The notes under the pieces were generated by a model. That model did no database searches. It was given only the letters and a program-made list of their open reading frames with translations, and was not told the origin of the DNA. 64,000 bases of DNA from Nitratireductor pacificus pht-3B (lineage in GTDB: Bacteria > Pseudomonadota > Alphaproteobacteria > Rhizobiales > Rhizobiaceae): assembly GCF_000300335.1 (NCBI RefSeq), contig NZ_AMRM01000010.1, positions 87,310 through 151,309 of the forward strand. Direction: 5' to 3'. A program made the translations under genes and the position numbers. Positions 51,120 through 60,198 of the stretch are shown here, piece by piece; position 1 is the stretch's first letter; each line of letters opens with the position of its first letter.

Positions 51120-52397
51120 CTATTCGGCGGCCGTGCGCCGCGCGAACCGCTTTTCAATATATTCGCCGACCATTTTTTCAAAATCCTCGGCGATGTCCGC
51201 GCCGCGCAGGGTCGCGGCCTTCTTGCCGTCGATGAAGACCGGTGCCGCCGGGGTCTCGCCGGTGCCGGGCAGCGAGATGCCGATATCGGCATGCTTCGAT
51301 TCGCCCGGCCCGTTGACGATGCAGCCCATCACCGCGACCTTCAGCGCCTCGACGCCGGGGTATTTCTTGCGCCAGACCGGCATGTTCTTGCGCAGGTCGG
51401 CCTCGATCTTCTGCGCCAGCTCCTGGAACACCGTGGATGTCGTGCGGCCGCAACCCGGACAGGCTGCCACCACGGGGACGAACTGCCGAAAACCCATCGT
51501 CTGCAGCAGCTCCTGCGCCACCTGCACCTCGCGGCTGCGGTCGCCGCCCGGCTCAGGCGTCAGGGAGATGCGGATCGTGTCGCCGATGCCCTGCTGCAGC
51601 AGAATGCCCATCGCCGCCGAGGATGCGACGATACCCTTGGTGCCCATGCCGGCCTCGGTCAGCCCCAGATGCAGCGCGTGGTTCGAGCGCCGGGCGAGTT
51701 CCGTGTAGACCGCGATCAGGTCCTGCACCTGGCTGACCTTGGCGGACAGGATGATGCGGTCGCGCCCGAGACCGATCTCCTCGGCCAGCTCTGCCGAAAG
51801 CAGCGCCGACTGCACGATGGCCTCGCGCGTCACCTCCTGGGCGGTCATCGGCGAGCCGTTCGCCTGATTGTCGTCCATGAGATGCGTCAGCAGCTCCTGG
51901 TCCAGCGATCCCCAGTTGACGCCGATGCGCACCGGCTTGTCGTACTTGATCGCCGTCTCGATGATGGCGGCGAACTGCTTGTCCTTCTTGTCCTTGAAGC
52001 CGACATTACCCGGATTGATCCGGTACTTCGCCAGAGCCTCGGCGCAGGCCGGATGATCCGCCAGCAGCTTGTGCCCGATATAATGGAAGTCGCCGATCAG
52101 CGGCACGAAGATGCCGACGCGTTCCAGCCGTTCGCGGATCTTCGGCACTGCCGCCGCGGCCTCGTCCCGGTCGACCGTGATGCGCACCAGCTCGGAGCCC
52201 GCCCGGTGCAGCGCCGCGACCTGGGCCACCGTCCGGTCCACATCGGCCGTGTCCGTATTGGTCATCGATTGCACGACGACCGGCGCATCCCCGCCGACGA
52301 TGACGTTCGCGACCGCAACGCCGACGGCATCGCGCCGTGGAAAGGGCGATGAAAAATAGCCGCTCATGGACTTGCTGGCCGTGAAGGTTCCGGTCAT
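51120..52397 (-). CDS. ispG: 4-hydroxy-3-methylbut-2-enyl diphosphate synthase (flavodoxin)
   Basis: A 425-residue [4Fe-4S] enzyme of the MEP isoprenoid pathway that turns MEcPP into HMBPP. The N-terminal TIM-barrel part contains [22 protein letters not shown] and [10 protein letters not shown], and the cluster ligands are in CPGCGRTTS and [22 protein letters not shown]. Start uncertain between ATGs at 52397 and 52367. It is convergent with the MarR gene and divergent from bdhA. ispA, another isoprenoid gene, lies 4 kb to the left. Confidence 0.96.
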   Translation of the reverse strand: MTGTFTASKSMSGYFSSPFPRRDAVGVAVANVIVGGDAPVVVQSMTNTDTADVDRTVAQVAALHRAGSELVRITVDRDEAAAAVPKIRERLERVGIFVPLIGDFHYIGHKLLADHPACAEALAKYRINPGNVGFKDKKDKQFAAIIETAIKYDKPVRIGVNWGSLDQELLTHLMDDNQANGSPMTAQEVTREAIVQSALLSAELAEEIGLGRDRIILSAKVSQVQDLIAVYTELARRSNHALHLGLTEAGMGTKGIVASSAAMGILLQQGIGDTIRISLTPEPGGDRSREVQVAQELLQTMGFRQFVPVVAACPGCGRTTSTVFQELAQKIEADLRKNMPVWRKKYPGVEALKVAVMGCIVNGPGESKHADIGISLPGTGETPAAPVFIDGKKAATLRGADIAEDFEKMVGEYIEKRFARRTAAE

Positions 52398-52561
52398 GGG
52401 GGAACTGTCCCGATTTCAACCGCGTCGGGCCTGACGTGGCCGAGCACGGCCCGAATGTCAATGCCGCGACGACCGATTGCGACGCCGCAACGCGCTTGAC
52501 AGACCGCCGCGCCGCCGTTCTGCTGCGTCGCAGCATAACATCTCCAGACGCCGAGGACCAC

Positions 52562-53359
52562 ATGAGCGCTGCACCGTCAACCGCCAGCAAGACCGCCATC
52601 GTCACAGGCTCGACATCCGGCATCGGCCTGGGCGTCGCCGAGGCCCTCGCCGCCGGCGGTTGCAACGTCGTGCTCAACGCGTTCACCGACGATCCGGCGG
52701 ATCACGCCCTGGCAAGCGCCCTCGCGGCCCGGCATGGGGTTGAAGCCGCCTATGTCTGCGCCGACATGGCGGTGCCCGAAGCCTGCCGAGCGCTCGTCGA
52801 GGAGACGGCGCGGCGCTTCGGCGGCGTCGACATCCTGGTCAACAATGCCGGCATCCAGCATGTGGCGCCGGTCGAGGCGTTCCCGACCGACCGGTGGAAC
52901 GCCATCCTGGCAATCAACCTGTCATCGGCGTTCCACACCATCGCCGCCGCGATCCCGCACATGAAGCGGGCGGGCTGGGGCCGCATCGTCAACATCGCCT
53001 CGGCGCACGGCCTGCGCGCATCGCCCTTCAAGGCCGCCTATGTCGCGGCGAAGCATGGCGTGGTCGGCCTGACGAAGACCGTGGCGCTCGAACTGGCGGA
53101 CGACCGGATCACCTGCAACGCCATCTGCCCCGGCTATGTGCTGACGCCGCTCGTCGAGGCGCAGATTCCCGACCAGATGAAGGTGCACGGAATGGATCGC
53201 GACACGGTGGTGCGCGAGGTGATGCTCGCCCGTCAGCCGACCCGCACATTCGTCACCGTCGATGAGGTGGGCGGCTTCGTCACCTTCCTTTGCTCGGATC
53301 ACGCCGCGCAGATCACGGGCGCCGCGCTTCCGATGGATGGCGGGTGGACGGCGCAATAG
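52562..53359 (+). CDS. bdhA: 3-hydroxybutyrate dehydrogenase
   Basis: A 265-residue SDR enzyme resembling D-3-hydroxybutyrate dehydrogenase, which oxidises hydroxybutyrate to acetoacetate with NAD. TGSTSGIGLGVAEALA binds NAD, NNAGIQHVAPVEAFPTDRW and IASAHGLRASPFKAAYVAAKHG (Tyr and Lys catalytic) follow, and the C-terminal MDGGWTAQ is typical. The NAGIQHVAP and AHGL segments are family hallmarks. The ATG at 52562 is preferred, since the upstream frame lacks homologous character. It would complement PHB turnover with phaAB, 10 kb away. Confidence 0.9.
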   Translation: MSAAPSTASKTAIVTGSTSGIGLGVAEALAAGGCNVVLNAFTDDPADHALASALAARHGVEAAYVCADMAVPEACRALVEETARRFGGVDILVNNAGIQHVAPVEAFPTDRWNAILAINLSSAFHTIAAAIPHMKRAGWGRIVNIASAHGLRASPFKAAYVAAKHGVVGLTKTVALELADDRITCNAICPGYVLTPLVEAQIPDQMKVHGMDRDTVVREVMLARQPTRTFVTVDEVGGFVTFLCSDHAAQITGAALPMDGGWTAQ

Positions 53360-53368
53360 GGGCCGACC

Positions 53369-53986
53369 TCAGCGGTTTCCGGGCCGCGCCGCGGTCAGGG
53401 CGATCTCCATCAGGATGATCAGGCGCCGGGCGCCCTCTATGGCCGGCTTGCCGCAGATGCGGCGCACGCGCATGCCTTCGATGCCGTCGAGCAGGACCTC
53501 CGTGAGCGCCCGCGACGACAGGCCGAGCCGCTCCAGATCGGCGCCAGTGCGGCCGGCTTCCTCCGAAACCGCCTTCTCGACGGCCTCCGCAAGACCTTCC
53601 CGCCATTCGGCGATGATGTCCGAGGCGATCTTGTTCTCCATGTCGAGGATCTCCTCGCCGTGCGCCGACTTGTCGATCATCTCCATCAGGCCGAACAGCG
53701 CGCGGTCGAGCGCGGTCATCAGCCGCTCGCCGAACGTCCCTTTGCCGTCCAGTCCTGCCCGTGCGTCTGCCAGAGACCGCGTGAGAATGGCCGCGCCGAT
53801 GGCGCGGAAGATGTCGGCCTTGTTGCGAAACTGAAGATAAAGCGTCGGCCGCGAGACTTCGGCGGCGCGCGCAATGTCGTCCATCGTAGTGCGGGCAAAG
53901 CCGTAGGCAAGAAAAACCTGCATGGCGCCATCGAGGATGCGCCCCCTTTTTGGGTCAATCGTGCTGTCAGCGGCCAGGTTCATCAT
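53369..53986 (-). CDS. TetR/AcrR family transcriptional regulator
   Basis: A 205-residue repressor. The N-terminal HTH has ILDGAMQVFLAYGFARTTMDDIARAAEVSRPTLYLQFRNKADIFRAI (about residues 16-62); the rest is a helical ligand-binding domain without clear family. I start at the ATG at 53986; the TTG at 53995 and the second ATG at 53983 are alternatives. It is divergent from an RND efflux pair, and a perfect palindrome lies between them at 54015-54039. The usual logic is that it represses the pump until an effector binds. Confidence 0.92.
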   Translation of the reverse strand: MMNLAADSTIDPKRGRILDGAMQVFLAYGFARTTMDDIARAAEVSRPTLYLQFRNKADIFRAIGAAILTRSLADARAGLDGKGTFGERLMTALDRALFGLMEMIDKSAHGEEILDMENKIASDIIAEWREGLAEAVEKAVSEEAGRTGADLERLGLSSRALTEVLLDGIEGMRVRRICGKPAIEGARRLIILMEIALTAARPGNR

Positions 53987-54004
53987 TGGATACAATCTAC
54001 CTTC

Positions 54005-54039
54005 ACTTCAGAAGTTGACAAAAAAACGGATTTTGTCAA
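54005..54039. promoter_or_regulatory. Candidate TetR operator
   Basis: TTGACAAAA (54015-54023) and TTTTGTCAA (54031-54039) form a perfect 9-base inverted repeat around a 7-base spacer. Just beside it, ACTTC/GAAGT (54005-54015) forms a second small palindrome. The site lies 28 bases before the TetR start and overlaps a TTGACA-like -35 element, so it fits an operator for the TetR gene and perhaps the efflux genes. Confidence 0.65.
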
Positions 54040-54287
54040 TATGTCGTCGCCCTGCGCGCCGGCCCGCCTTCGACGGGCTTTTTGTGCGCGCAAGCCGACT
54101 CAATACAACAACAAAGATCGTTGATGTCAGGAGTGTATTACGTTCGGCTTTTTTGCCACGCAGGCTTGGGATATACGGGCGTGTTTTGCAGAAAAGCGCA
54201 CCACTGCTGATTGAATACTGAGCGCCGCATTCCCATATCGCGCCGATCCCTGATCGACAGGCCGATTCCACCGCACCGGAAAATGAC

Positions 54288-55421
54288 ATGCCGAAGATAA
54301 GGTTCCACAAAATTGCCGCCATCGCCGTCCTGGTTGCGACCGCGGCCTGGATCGCCACCGGAGAATTCTCCTCCGTCGGCAGCGCCAGCGAGGAAGCACA
54401 GACCATCGCCGACAGGCCGGAAAATGCTCCGGCCGCCGCGCAGGTGGTGGTCGTGGCGACACCGCCGCGCATGGATCACTCCCGCACCATCCGCATTTCG
54501 GGTCTGACATCCGCCGACAAGCGCACGGCGCTCGCCTCCCGCTCCGGCGGCATCATCACCGAACTCCCGGTCTCCAAGGGACAGCGGGTGCGCAGCGGCG
54601 ACCTGATCCTGCGCCTCGAGACCGAGGGCAAGGAAGCGGCCGTCGAGACCGCCCGCCAGGTTCTGGCCCAGCGCGAAGCCGAGTCTGAGGCGGCAAACAG
54701 GCTTGCCAAGACCGGCAATCTCGCGCGCCTGCAGCTCGACAGCGCCCGTTCGGCGCTGGCGACCGCCCGCTCGCAGCTCGAGGCGGCTGAGGCCGAGCTC
54801 GCCCGCATCACGGTGATCGCGCCGTTCGACGGCGTGATCGACCGGGTCGACGTGGAACTCGGTTCCTCCATCGCTCAGGGGGCCGAGGTGGCGACGCTTC
54901 TCAAGCTCGATCCGGTGATCGCCGTCGGCGAAGTGAGCGAGCACGATCTCGCCTCCGTCGACCCCGACGACCAGGCCGACGTGCGCCTCGTCAACGGCCA
55001 GACCGTGAACGGCAAGGTACGCTTCGTCAGCCGTGAGGCATCGGAGCAGACCCGCACCTTCCGCGTCGAGGTGGCGATCCCCAATCCCGACGGGGCCATC
55101 CCTGCCGGCATGACCGCCGAGATCGACATCCATGCGGAGCCGGTCGAGGCGGTTGCCCTGCCGCGTTCGGTCGTGACCCTCAATCAGGATGGGGAACTCG
55201 GCGTCCGCGCCGTGGACGCCGAGAGCAAGGTCGTCTTCTATCCCATCGATCTCGTCGACGACACGCCCAAGGCCCTTTATCTCGCCGGCATTCCGGCCGA
55301 CGCCCGCATCATCGTTTCGGGACAGGACCTCGTCGCCGAGGGCGATGCCGTGACGGCGCAGCCCGCGGATGAGAAACTGATCCAGGAGCTGGCGAAGACG
55401 CTCGCCTCCGACCTCAACTAG
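54288..55421 (+). CDS. Efflux RND transporter periplasmic adaptor subunit
   Basis: A 377-residue membrane-fusion protein. An N-terminal hydrophobic signal or anchor (about residues 9-25) is followed by the lipoyl-like half GGIITELPVSKGQRVRSGDLILRLET, a helical hairpin of about 60 residues, ARITVIAPFDGVIDRVDVELGSSIAQG, and the beta-barrel domain with IPAGMTAEIDI. No lipobox cysteine is seen. It bridges the RND pump and an outer-membrane channel, and no TolC gene is in the window. The pump gene follows after 39 bases. Confidence 0.94.
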   Translation: MPKIRFHKIAAIAVLVATAAWIATGEFSSVGSASEEAQTIADRPENAPAAAQVVVVATPPRMDHSRTIRISGLTSADKRTALASRSGGIITELPVSKGQRVRSGDLILRLETEGKEAAVETARQVLAQREAESEAANRLAKTGNLARLQLDSARSALATARSQLEAAEAELARITVIAPFDGVIDRVDVELGSSIAQGAEVATLLKLDPVIAVGEVSEHDLASVDPDDQADVRLVNGQTVNGKVRFVSREASEQTRTFRVEVAIPNPDGAIPAGMTAEIDIHAEPVEAVALPRSVVTLNQDGELGVRAVDAESKVVFYPIDLVDDTPKALYLAGIPADARIIVSGQDLVAEGDAVTAQPADEKLIQELAKTLASDLN

Positions 55422-55460
55422 CCCCAAGCGCGCGACCAGCGACCCACGATAGGAATCCAG

Positions 55461-58400
55461 ATGGATATCGTCCGTATCGCAATCCAGAACGCCAGGCTCA
55501 CGCTCTCCATTCTGCTGTTCTTCGTTGTCGCCGGCGCGCTTGCCTACGTCAACATTCCGAAGGAAGCCGAACCGGACGTTCCTATCCCGATCATCTATGT
55601 CAGCCTGAGCTATCAGGGCATTTCGCCGGAAGATTCCGAGCGCCTCCTCTTACGGCCGATCGAGACACGGCTGAAGAGCCTGGAAGGCGTCAAGGAGATG
55701 CGCTCGGCCGCCTATCAGGGCGGCGGCTTCGTCCTGGTTGAATTCCAGGCGGGTTACGACTTCTCCAACGCCATTGAGGACGTCCGCGCCAAGGTGGCCG
55801 ACGCGCGCGGCGAGCTACCGCAGAGCGCCGACGAACCGTCCGTGCACGAGGTGAACATCTCCGAATTCCCGATTCTGGTGGTGACGCTGGCCGGCAACGT
55901 GCCCGAACGCGTCCTGTCGGCATCAGCGCGCGAACTGCGCGACCGCATCGAGGAGATCCCCGGCGTTCTGGAAGGCACGCTGCAGGGCTCGCGCGACGAG
56001 CTGGTCGAAATCCTGATCGACCCGATGAAGCTCTCTTCCTATGGCCTCCAGCTCGACCAGCTGATCAGCGCCGTCGGCGCATCCAACAGCCTGGTGGCGG
56101 CCGGCGAGCTCGAGGGCCAGGACGGACGCTATGCCGTCAAAGTGCCGTCGCTCATCGAGACGGTCGAGGACGTCGCCAACCTGCCGGTCGTCTCGAGCCC
56201 CAACGCCGTGGTCCGCGCGAGGGATCTTGCCGGAATCCGCTCGACCTTCGCCGATGCGCAGAGCGTGACCCGCCTGAACGGCAAGAAGGCCATCGCCATC
56301 GAAGTGAAGAAGCGCGTCGGCTCCAATCTGGTCGAGACCGTCGACGCCGTCAAAGCCGCCGCCAAGGAGTTCGAGGAGAACAGCAAGGCCGAGATCACCG
56401 TGTCCTACAGCCAGGACAAGTCGGTGATGATCCGGGACATGCTGAGCGAGCTGCAGAACCATGTTCTGATCGCCGTCATCCTCGTCTTCATCGTCGTGCT
56501 CTACACGCTCTCGGGGCGCGCCTCGCTGCTGATCGGCCTTGCCGTTCCCGCCTCGTTCCTGATGGGCATCTACGCGCTTTCGCTGGGCGGGTTCACCGTC
56601 AACATGGTGGTGCTGTTCAGCCTCATCCTGGCGGTCGGCATGCTCGTCGACGACGCGATCATCGTCACCGAGTTCGCCGAACGGCGCATGTCCGAGGGCA
56701 TGGACAAGGTGCAGGCCTACGAACTGGCCGCCAAGCGCATGGCCGGCCCGGTGATCGCAGCCACCATGACCCGTGTCGCCGCCTTCTCGCCCCTCCTGTT
56801 CTGGCCGGGCATCGTCGGCGAGTTCATGAAATATCTGCCGATCACGCTGATCGTCACCCTCTCGGCGTCGATGATCTATGCCCTGATCTTCACCCCCACG
56901 CTGGGCGCGATCTTCGCCAAGGCGCATGTGGAGGAGAAACCGAAGCCGGACGGCTGGTACATGGGCCTGGTCAAGCAGGCGGTGCGCTTCCCCAAGACGG
57001 TGATCGTTCTGACCATCGGTCTTCTGGGCGGCATCATCTACAGCTACTCGCAGTACGGCGCCGGCGTGGAGTTCTTCCCCAACGTCGAACCCGAATACGG
57101 CCTGATGTACGTGCACGCGCGCGGCAACCTCTCGCTCGACGAGATGGATCGCCTGGTGAAGCCGGCCGAGGACAAGCTCCTCAACTGGCCCGGGATCGAA
57201 TCCGTCTACACCCGCGTCGGCAAGACGCGCGGCGGCGGCCAGGACATCGACGAGGACGTGATCGGCGTCATCCAGTACGAGTTCGTCGACTGGCGCGAGC
57301 GTGCGCCGGCCAGCGAGATCCTCAACGATCTGCGCGCCGAGCTTGCCGGCACGCCCGGCGTCGAGGTCGAGGTTCGGGTGCCCGATGCCGGGCCGCCGAC
57401 CGGCCAGGCCATCCAGATCCGCCTGTCCGCCACGGATCCCGCCGGCCTCGGTGACCAGGCGGCCGCCGTCGCCAAGGCCATCTCGGACATCCCAGGCGTC
57501 ATCGATGTCGGCGACGGCCTGCCGCCGCCCGGCATCGACTGGGCGATCAAGGTGGATCGCGCCAAGGCCGCCCAGTACGGCATCAGCCCGGTCTCCGTCG
57601 GCACCGTGGTCCAGCTCGTCACCACCGGCCTGAAGCTCTCCGAGTACCGACCAGCCGGGGTGGACGACGCCGTGGACATCCGCCTGCGCCTGCCGGAAGA
57701 CCGTCGCACCCTGTCGACGCTCGACCAGCTGCGCGTGCAGACCGCCAACGGTCCGGTGCCGATCTCCAACTTCATGACCCGCGAACCGGAGCGTGCGACC
57801 GGCACGCTCAACCGGATCGACGGGATGCGCACCATCGTCGTCAGCGCCAACGTCGCCAGCGGCTTCCAGGTGGCGGCGGTCCAGGCCAATGTGAACCAGG
57901 CCCTGAACGACATGGATCTCGGCGCCACGCGCTGGAAGCTCGCCGGCTCCAACGAGGAAAGCGAGGAGGCGAGCGCCTTCCTGTCGAAAGCCTTCGGCGC
58001 CGCGATCTTCCTGATCTTCGTCGTGCTGCTGGCGCAGTTCAACAAGTTCACCAGCGTCTTCCTCGTGCTGATGACCGTGGTCATGGCGACCATCGGTGTG
58101 TTCCTCGGCCTGCTGATCACGGGACAGCCCTTCGGCATCGTCATGTCGGGCATCGGCGTGATCGCGCTAGCCGGCGTGGTGGTCAACAACAACATCGTGC
58201 TGATCGACACCTATGATCGTCTGCGCCGCGAGGGCTGGAAGAAGCAGGAAGCGATCCTGCAGACCTGCCGCGAGCGCGCGCGGCCGGTCATGCTGACGGC
58301 GATCTCGGCGGTGCTTGGCGTTCTGCCGATCGCCTTCGGCTTCGGTCTGGAACTCTTCCATCACACGGTGACCATCGGTGCGCCGTCGACCCAGTGGTGG

Positions 58401-58625
58401 ATCGCCTTGTCCGGCGCCATCGTCTACGGCCTGTCCTTCGCCACGCTGCTGACGCTCATCGTCACGCCGGCGGCGCTGATGATCTTCACCCGCGAGACGC
58501 TGCCCGCCGGCGCCAAGCGGCGCAGCCTGCTGGCGCGCCTGTTCCGTCGCAAGGAGAAGAAGGAGGAGCCCGTCGCCGACAATGTCGACCTGCCCTCCAG
58601 CGCCTATCCCAACGCTGCGGAGTAG
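55461..58625 (+). CDS. Efflux RND transporter permease subunit
   Basis: A 1054-residue AcrB-type inner-membrane pump with twelve membrane helices in two homologous halves, each with a large periplasmic loop. Helix 4 holds the proton-relay aspartates in LILAVGMLVDDAIIVTEFAERRM, and the second half has GVVVNNNIVLIDTYDRLR. The start MDIVRIAIQNARLTLSILLFF is typical of one branch of the HAE family, the type without a clear drug profile. It follows its adaptor gene and is under the divergent TetR gene. Substrate unknown. Confidence 0.95.
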   Translation: MDIVRIAIQNARLTLSILLFFVVAGALAYVNIPKEAEPDVPIPIIYVSLSYQGISPEDSERLLLRPIETRLKSLEGVKEMRSAAYQGGGFVLVEFQAGYDFSNAIEDVRAKVADARGELPQSADEPSVHEVNISEFPILVVTLAGNVPERVLSASARELRDRIEEIPGVLEGTLQGSRDELVEILIDPMKLSSYGLQLDQLISAVGASNSLVAAGELEGQDGRYAVKVPSLIETVEDVANLPVVSSPNAVVRARDLAGIRSTFADAQSVTRLNGKKAIAIEVKKRVGSNLVETVDAVKAAAKEFEENSKAEITVSYSQDKSVMIRDMLSELQNHVLIAVILVFIVVLYTLSGRASLLIGLAVPASFLMGIYALSLGGFTVNMVVLFSLILAVGMLVDDAIIVTEFAERRMSEGMDKVQAYELAAKRMAGPVIAATMTRVAAFSPLLFWPGIVGEFMKYLPITLIVTLSASMIYALIFTPTLGAIFAKAHVEEKPKPDGWYMGLVKQAVRFPKTVIVLTIGLLGGIIYSYSQYGAGVEFFPNVEPEYGLMYVHARGNLSLDEMDRLVKPAEDKLLNWPGIESVYTRVGKTRGGGQDIDEDVIGVIQYEFVDWRERAPASEILNDLRAELAGTPGVEVEVRVPDAGPPTGQAIQIRLSATDPAGLGDQAAAVAKAISDIPGVIDVGDGLPPPGIDWAIKVDRAKAAQYGISPVSVGTVVQLVTTGLKLSEYRPAGVDDAVDIRLRLPEDRRTLSTLDQLRVQTANGPVPISNFMTREPERATGTLNRIDGMRTIVVSANVASGFQVAAVQANVNQALNDMDLGATRWKLAGSNEESEEASAFLSKAFGAAIFLIFVVLLAQFNKFTSVFLVLMTVVMATIGVFLGLLITGQPFGIVMSGIGVIALAGVVVNNNIVLIDTYDRLRREGWKKQEAILQTCRERARPVMLTAISAVLGVLPIAFGFGLELFHHTVTIGAPSTQWWIALSGAIVYGLSFATLLTLIVTPAALMIFTRETLPAGAKRRSLLARLFRRKEKKEEPVADNVDLPSSAYPNAAE

Positions 58626-58667
58626 CATCGGCCGGGCGGGCGCGGCGCGCGCATGCCAGTAAGGACG

Positions 58668-58707
58668 AAACGGGCCGGGGGTTCGCCGAAACCTCCGGCC
58701 CGTTTTC
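58668..58707 (+). terminator. Intrinsic terminator after the RND pump gene
   Basis: AAACGGGCCGG (58668 onward) pairs with CCGGCCCGTTTT across a GGGTTCGCCGAAACCT loop region, followed by TTTCTTT. It lies about 45 bases after the pump stop. Confidence 0.85.
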
Positions 58708-58774
58708 TTTGGCGGGAACCCAGTCCCGTCCGGCACGTTGATCCCGTACAGTTCAACCGTGCGAGGACAACATC

Positions 58775-58933
58775 ATGTCGCTTGGGACGATCCTCATCAT
58801 CATCCTCATCCTTGTCTTGCTCGGCGCTTTCCCCGCCTGGCCTCATTCACGCGGCTGGGGCTATGGCCCCTCCGGCATCCTCGGGCTGGTCTTGGTGATC
58901 GTGCTGATCCTGATGTTGATGGGCCGGATCTGA
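58775..58933 (+). CDS. DUF3309 family small membrane protein
   Basis: A 52-residue protein: MSLGTILIIILILVLLGAFP, then AWPHSRGWGYGPSG, then a second helix ILGLVLVIVLILMLMGRI. The central WPHSRxWGYGPSG block flanked by two membrane helices is the DUF3309 pattern. It sits alone between the RND terminator and a convergent MFS gene. Function unknown; such proteins are common in Rhizobiales and Sphingomonadales. Confidence 0.9.
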   Translation: MSLGTILIIILILVLLGAFPAWPHSRGWGYGPSGILGLVLVIVLILMLMGRI

Positions 58934-58942
58934 TCCGGCCTC

Positions 58943-60115
58943 TCACTCGGCAGGTTGCGCGGCGATCGTGTCCGCGGAGCGGACGAGATGCGCCATGGAC
59001 AGGACGATGGCGAGCATGATCGCGAAGGCGATGAAGATCGGCGCGAAACCCGTCCGCTCGGCCACGAAACCGACAAGCGACGGCGCGAGCAGCATGCCCG
59101 AATAGCCGATCGTCGTCGTCACGCTCATGCCCGCGCCCGGTGAAAGGCCGGGCTGGTTGCCCGCGGCCGAGAAGACGATCGGCACCATGTTGGCGATGCC
59201 CAGGCCAGCGAGCGCGAAGGCGACGACCGCGATCAGCGGCGACGGCGCGAGCCCCGCGCCGAGCATGCCGATTGTGGCCACCACGCCCGAATAGCGCAGG
59301 GTCCGGACCGCCCCCAGGCGGTTCCGCAACCCGTCTCCGGCGAATCGCATCACCGCCATCGTTCCCGAGAAGGCCGTATAGGCCAGGCTTGCCTGCGCGA
59401 TGCCGGCGCCCATCTCCTGCCGCATGTAGAGCGCCGCCCAGTCGAGCACGGCCCCCTCCGGAAGCATGCAGAAAAGGGCGAGAACGCCTGTCAGATAGAC
59501 GAGCGGATTGCGCGGCAGGCCGCCGCGCCGTCCGCCTGCGGCCCGCCCGGCCGGCCGGCTCTCGACGATCAGGAAAGGCAGGGCGGCGAGGACGATGGCG
59601 AAGGCAAACGCCACCACCAGCCCGACATGGGTGACATGCCCGAACCGCTCGATGAGCAGCCCGCCGACCCCCGCCCCGACGAAACCGCCCAGGCTCCAGA
59701 AGCCGTGCGACGACGACATCACCGCCCGGCGCAGGCCGCGTTCCACGGCGACGGCGTTGGAATTCATCGAAATATCCATCGCGCCCAGAAACCCGCCGAA
59801 CAGGACCAGCGCCGCCACGATCTGCCAGATCTGCGTGGCGAAAGCCAGTCCGGCGAAGGAGAGGACACAGACCGTGGCGGTGATGCGCAGGATGGCCCGT
59901 GAGCCGAACCGGCCGATCAGATAGCCGCAGAGCGGCATGGCCAGAACCGCGCCGGAGCCGAACACCAGGATCAGCAGGCCGAGCGCCGTTTCGCTGAGCC
60001 CGAACCGGCTCGCCACGAGCGGGATCTGCGGCGCCCAGCTGCCGATCATGAAACCGTTGACGAAGAAACAGGCCGCGACGGCCCAGCGGCCGAGCGCCGC
60101 ATTGCTGATGGACAT
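58943..60115 (-). CDS. MFS transporter
   Basis: A 390-residue protein with twelve hydrophobic segments. The helix 2-3 loop CGYLIGRFGSRAILR is the MFS signature, and SSSHGFWSLGGFVGAGVGGLLIE matches a group related to fucose permease and YbjJ-like transporters. The ATG at 60115 gives MSISNAALGRW. It is convergent with DUF3309 and follows pyc on the same strand beyond a terminator. Substrate unknown. Confidence 0.9.
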   Translation of the reverse strand: MSISNAALGRWAVAACFFVNGFMIGSWAPQIPLVASRFGLSETALGLLILVFGSGAVLAMPLCGYLIGRFGSRAILRITATVCVLSFAGLAFATQIWQIVAALVLFGGFLGAMDISMNSNAVAVERGLRRAVMSSSHGFWSLGGFVGAGVGGLLIERFGHVTHVGLVVAFAFAIVLAALPFLIVESRPAGRAAGGRRGGLPRNPLVYLTGVLALFCMLPEGAVLDWAALYMRQEMGAGIAQASLAYTAFSGTMAVMRFAGDGLRNRLGAVRTLRYSGVVATIGMLGAGLAPSPLIAVVAFALAGLGIANMVPIVFSAAGNQPGLSPGAGMSVTTTIGYSGMLLAPSLVGFVAERTGFAPIFIAFAIMLAIVLSMAHLVRSADTIAAQPAE

Positions 60116-60127
60116 TGAAGGGCTCCG

Positions 60128-60172
60128 CAAAGAAAACGGCGCGACAGGCCCGGTCTGGCCTCGGTCGCGCCG
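60128..60172 (-). terminator. Intrinsic terminator after pyc
   Basis: CGGCGCGAC (60137-60145) and GTCGCGCCG (60164-60172) form a 9-bp stem continued by AGGCC/GGCCT. On the minus strand it is followed by TTTTCTTTG. It lies about 27 bases past the pyc stop and separates pyc from the MFS gene. Confidence 0.88.
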
Positions 60173-60198
60173 AATTTAAATCGGTTTAACCCGCTCCG

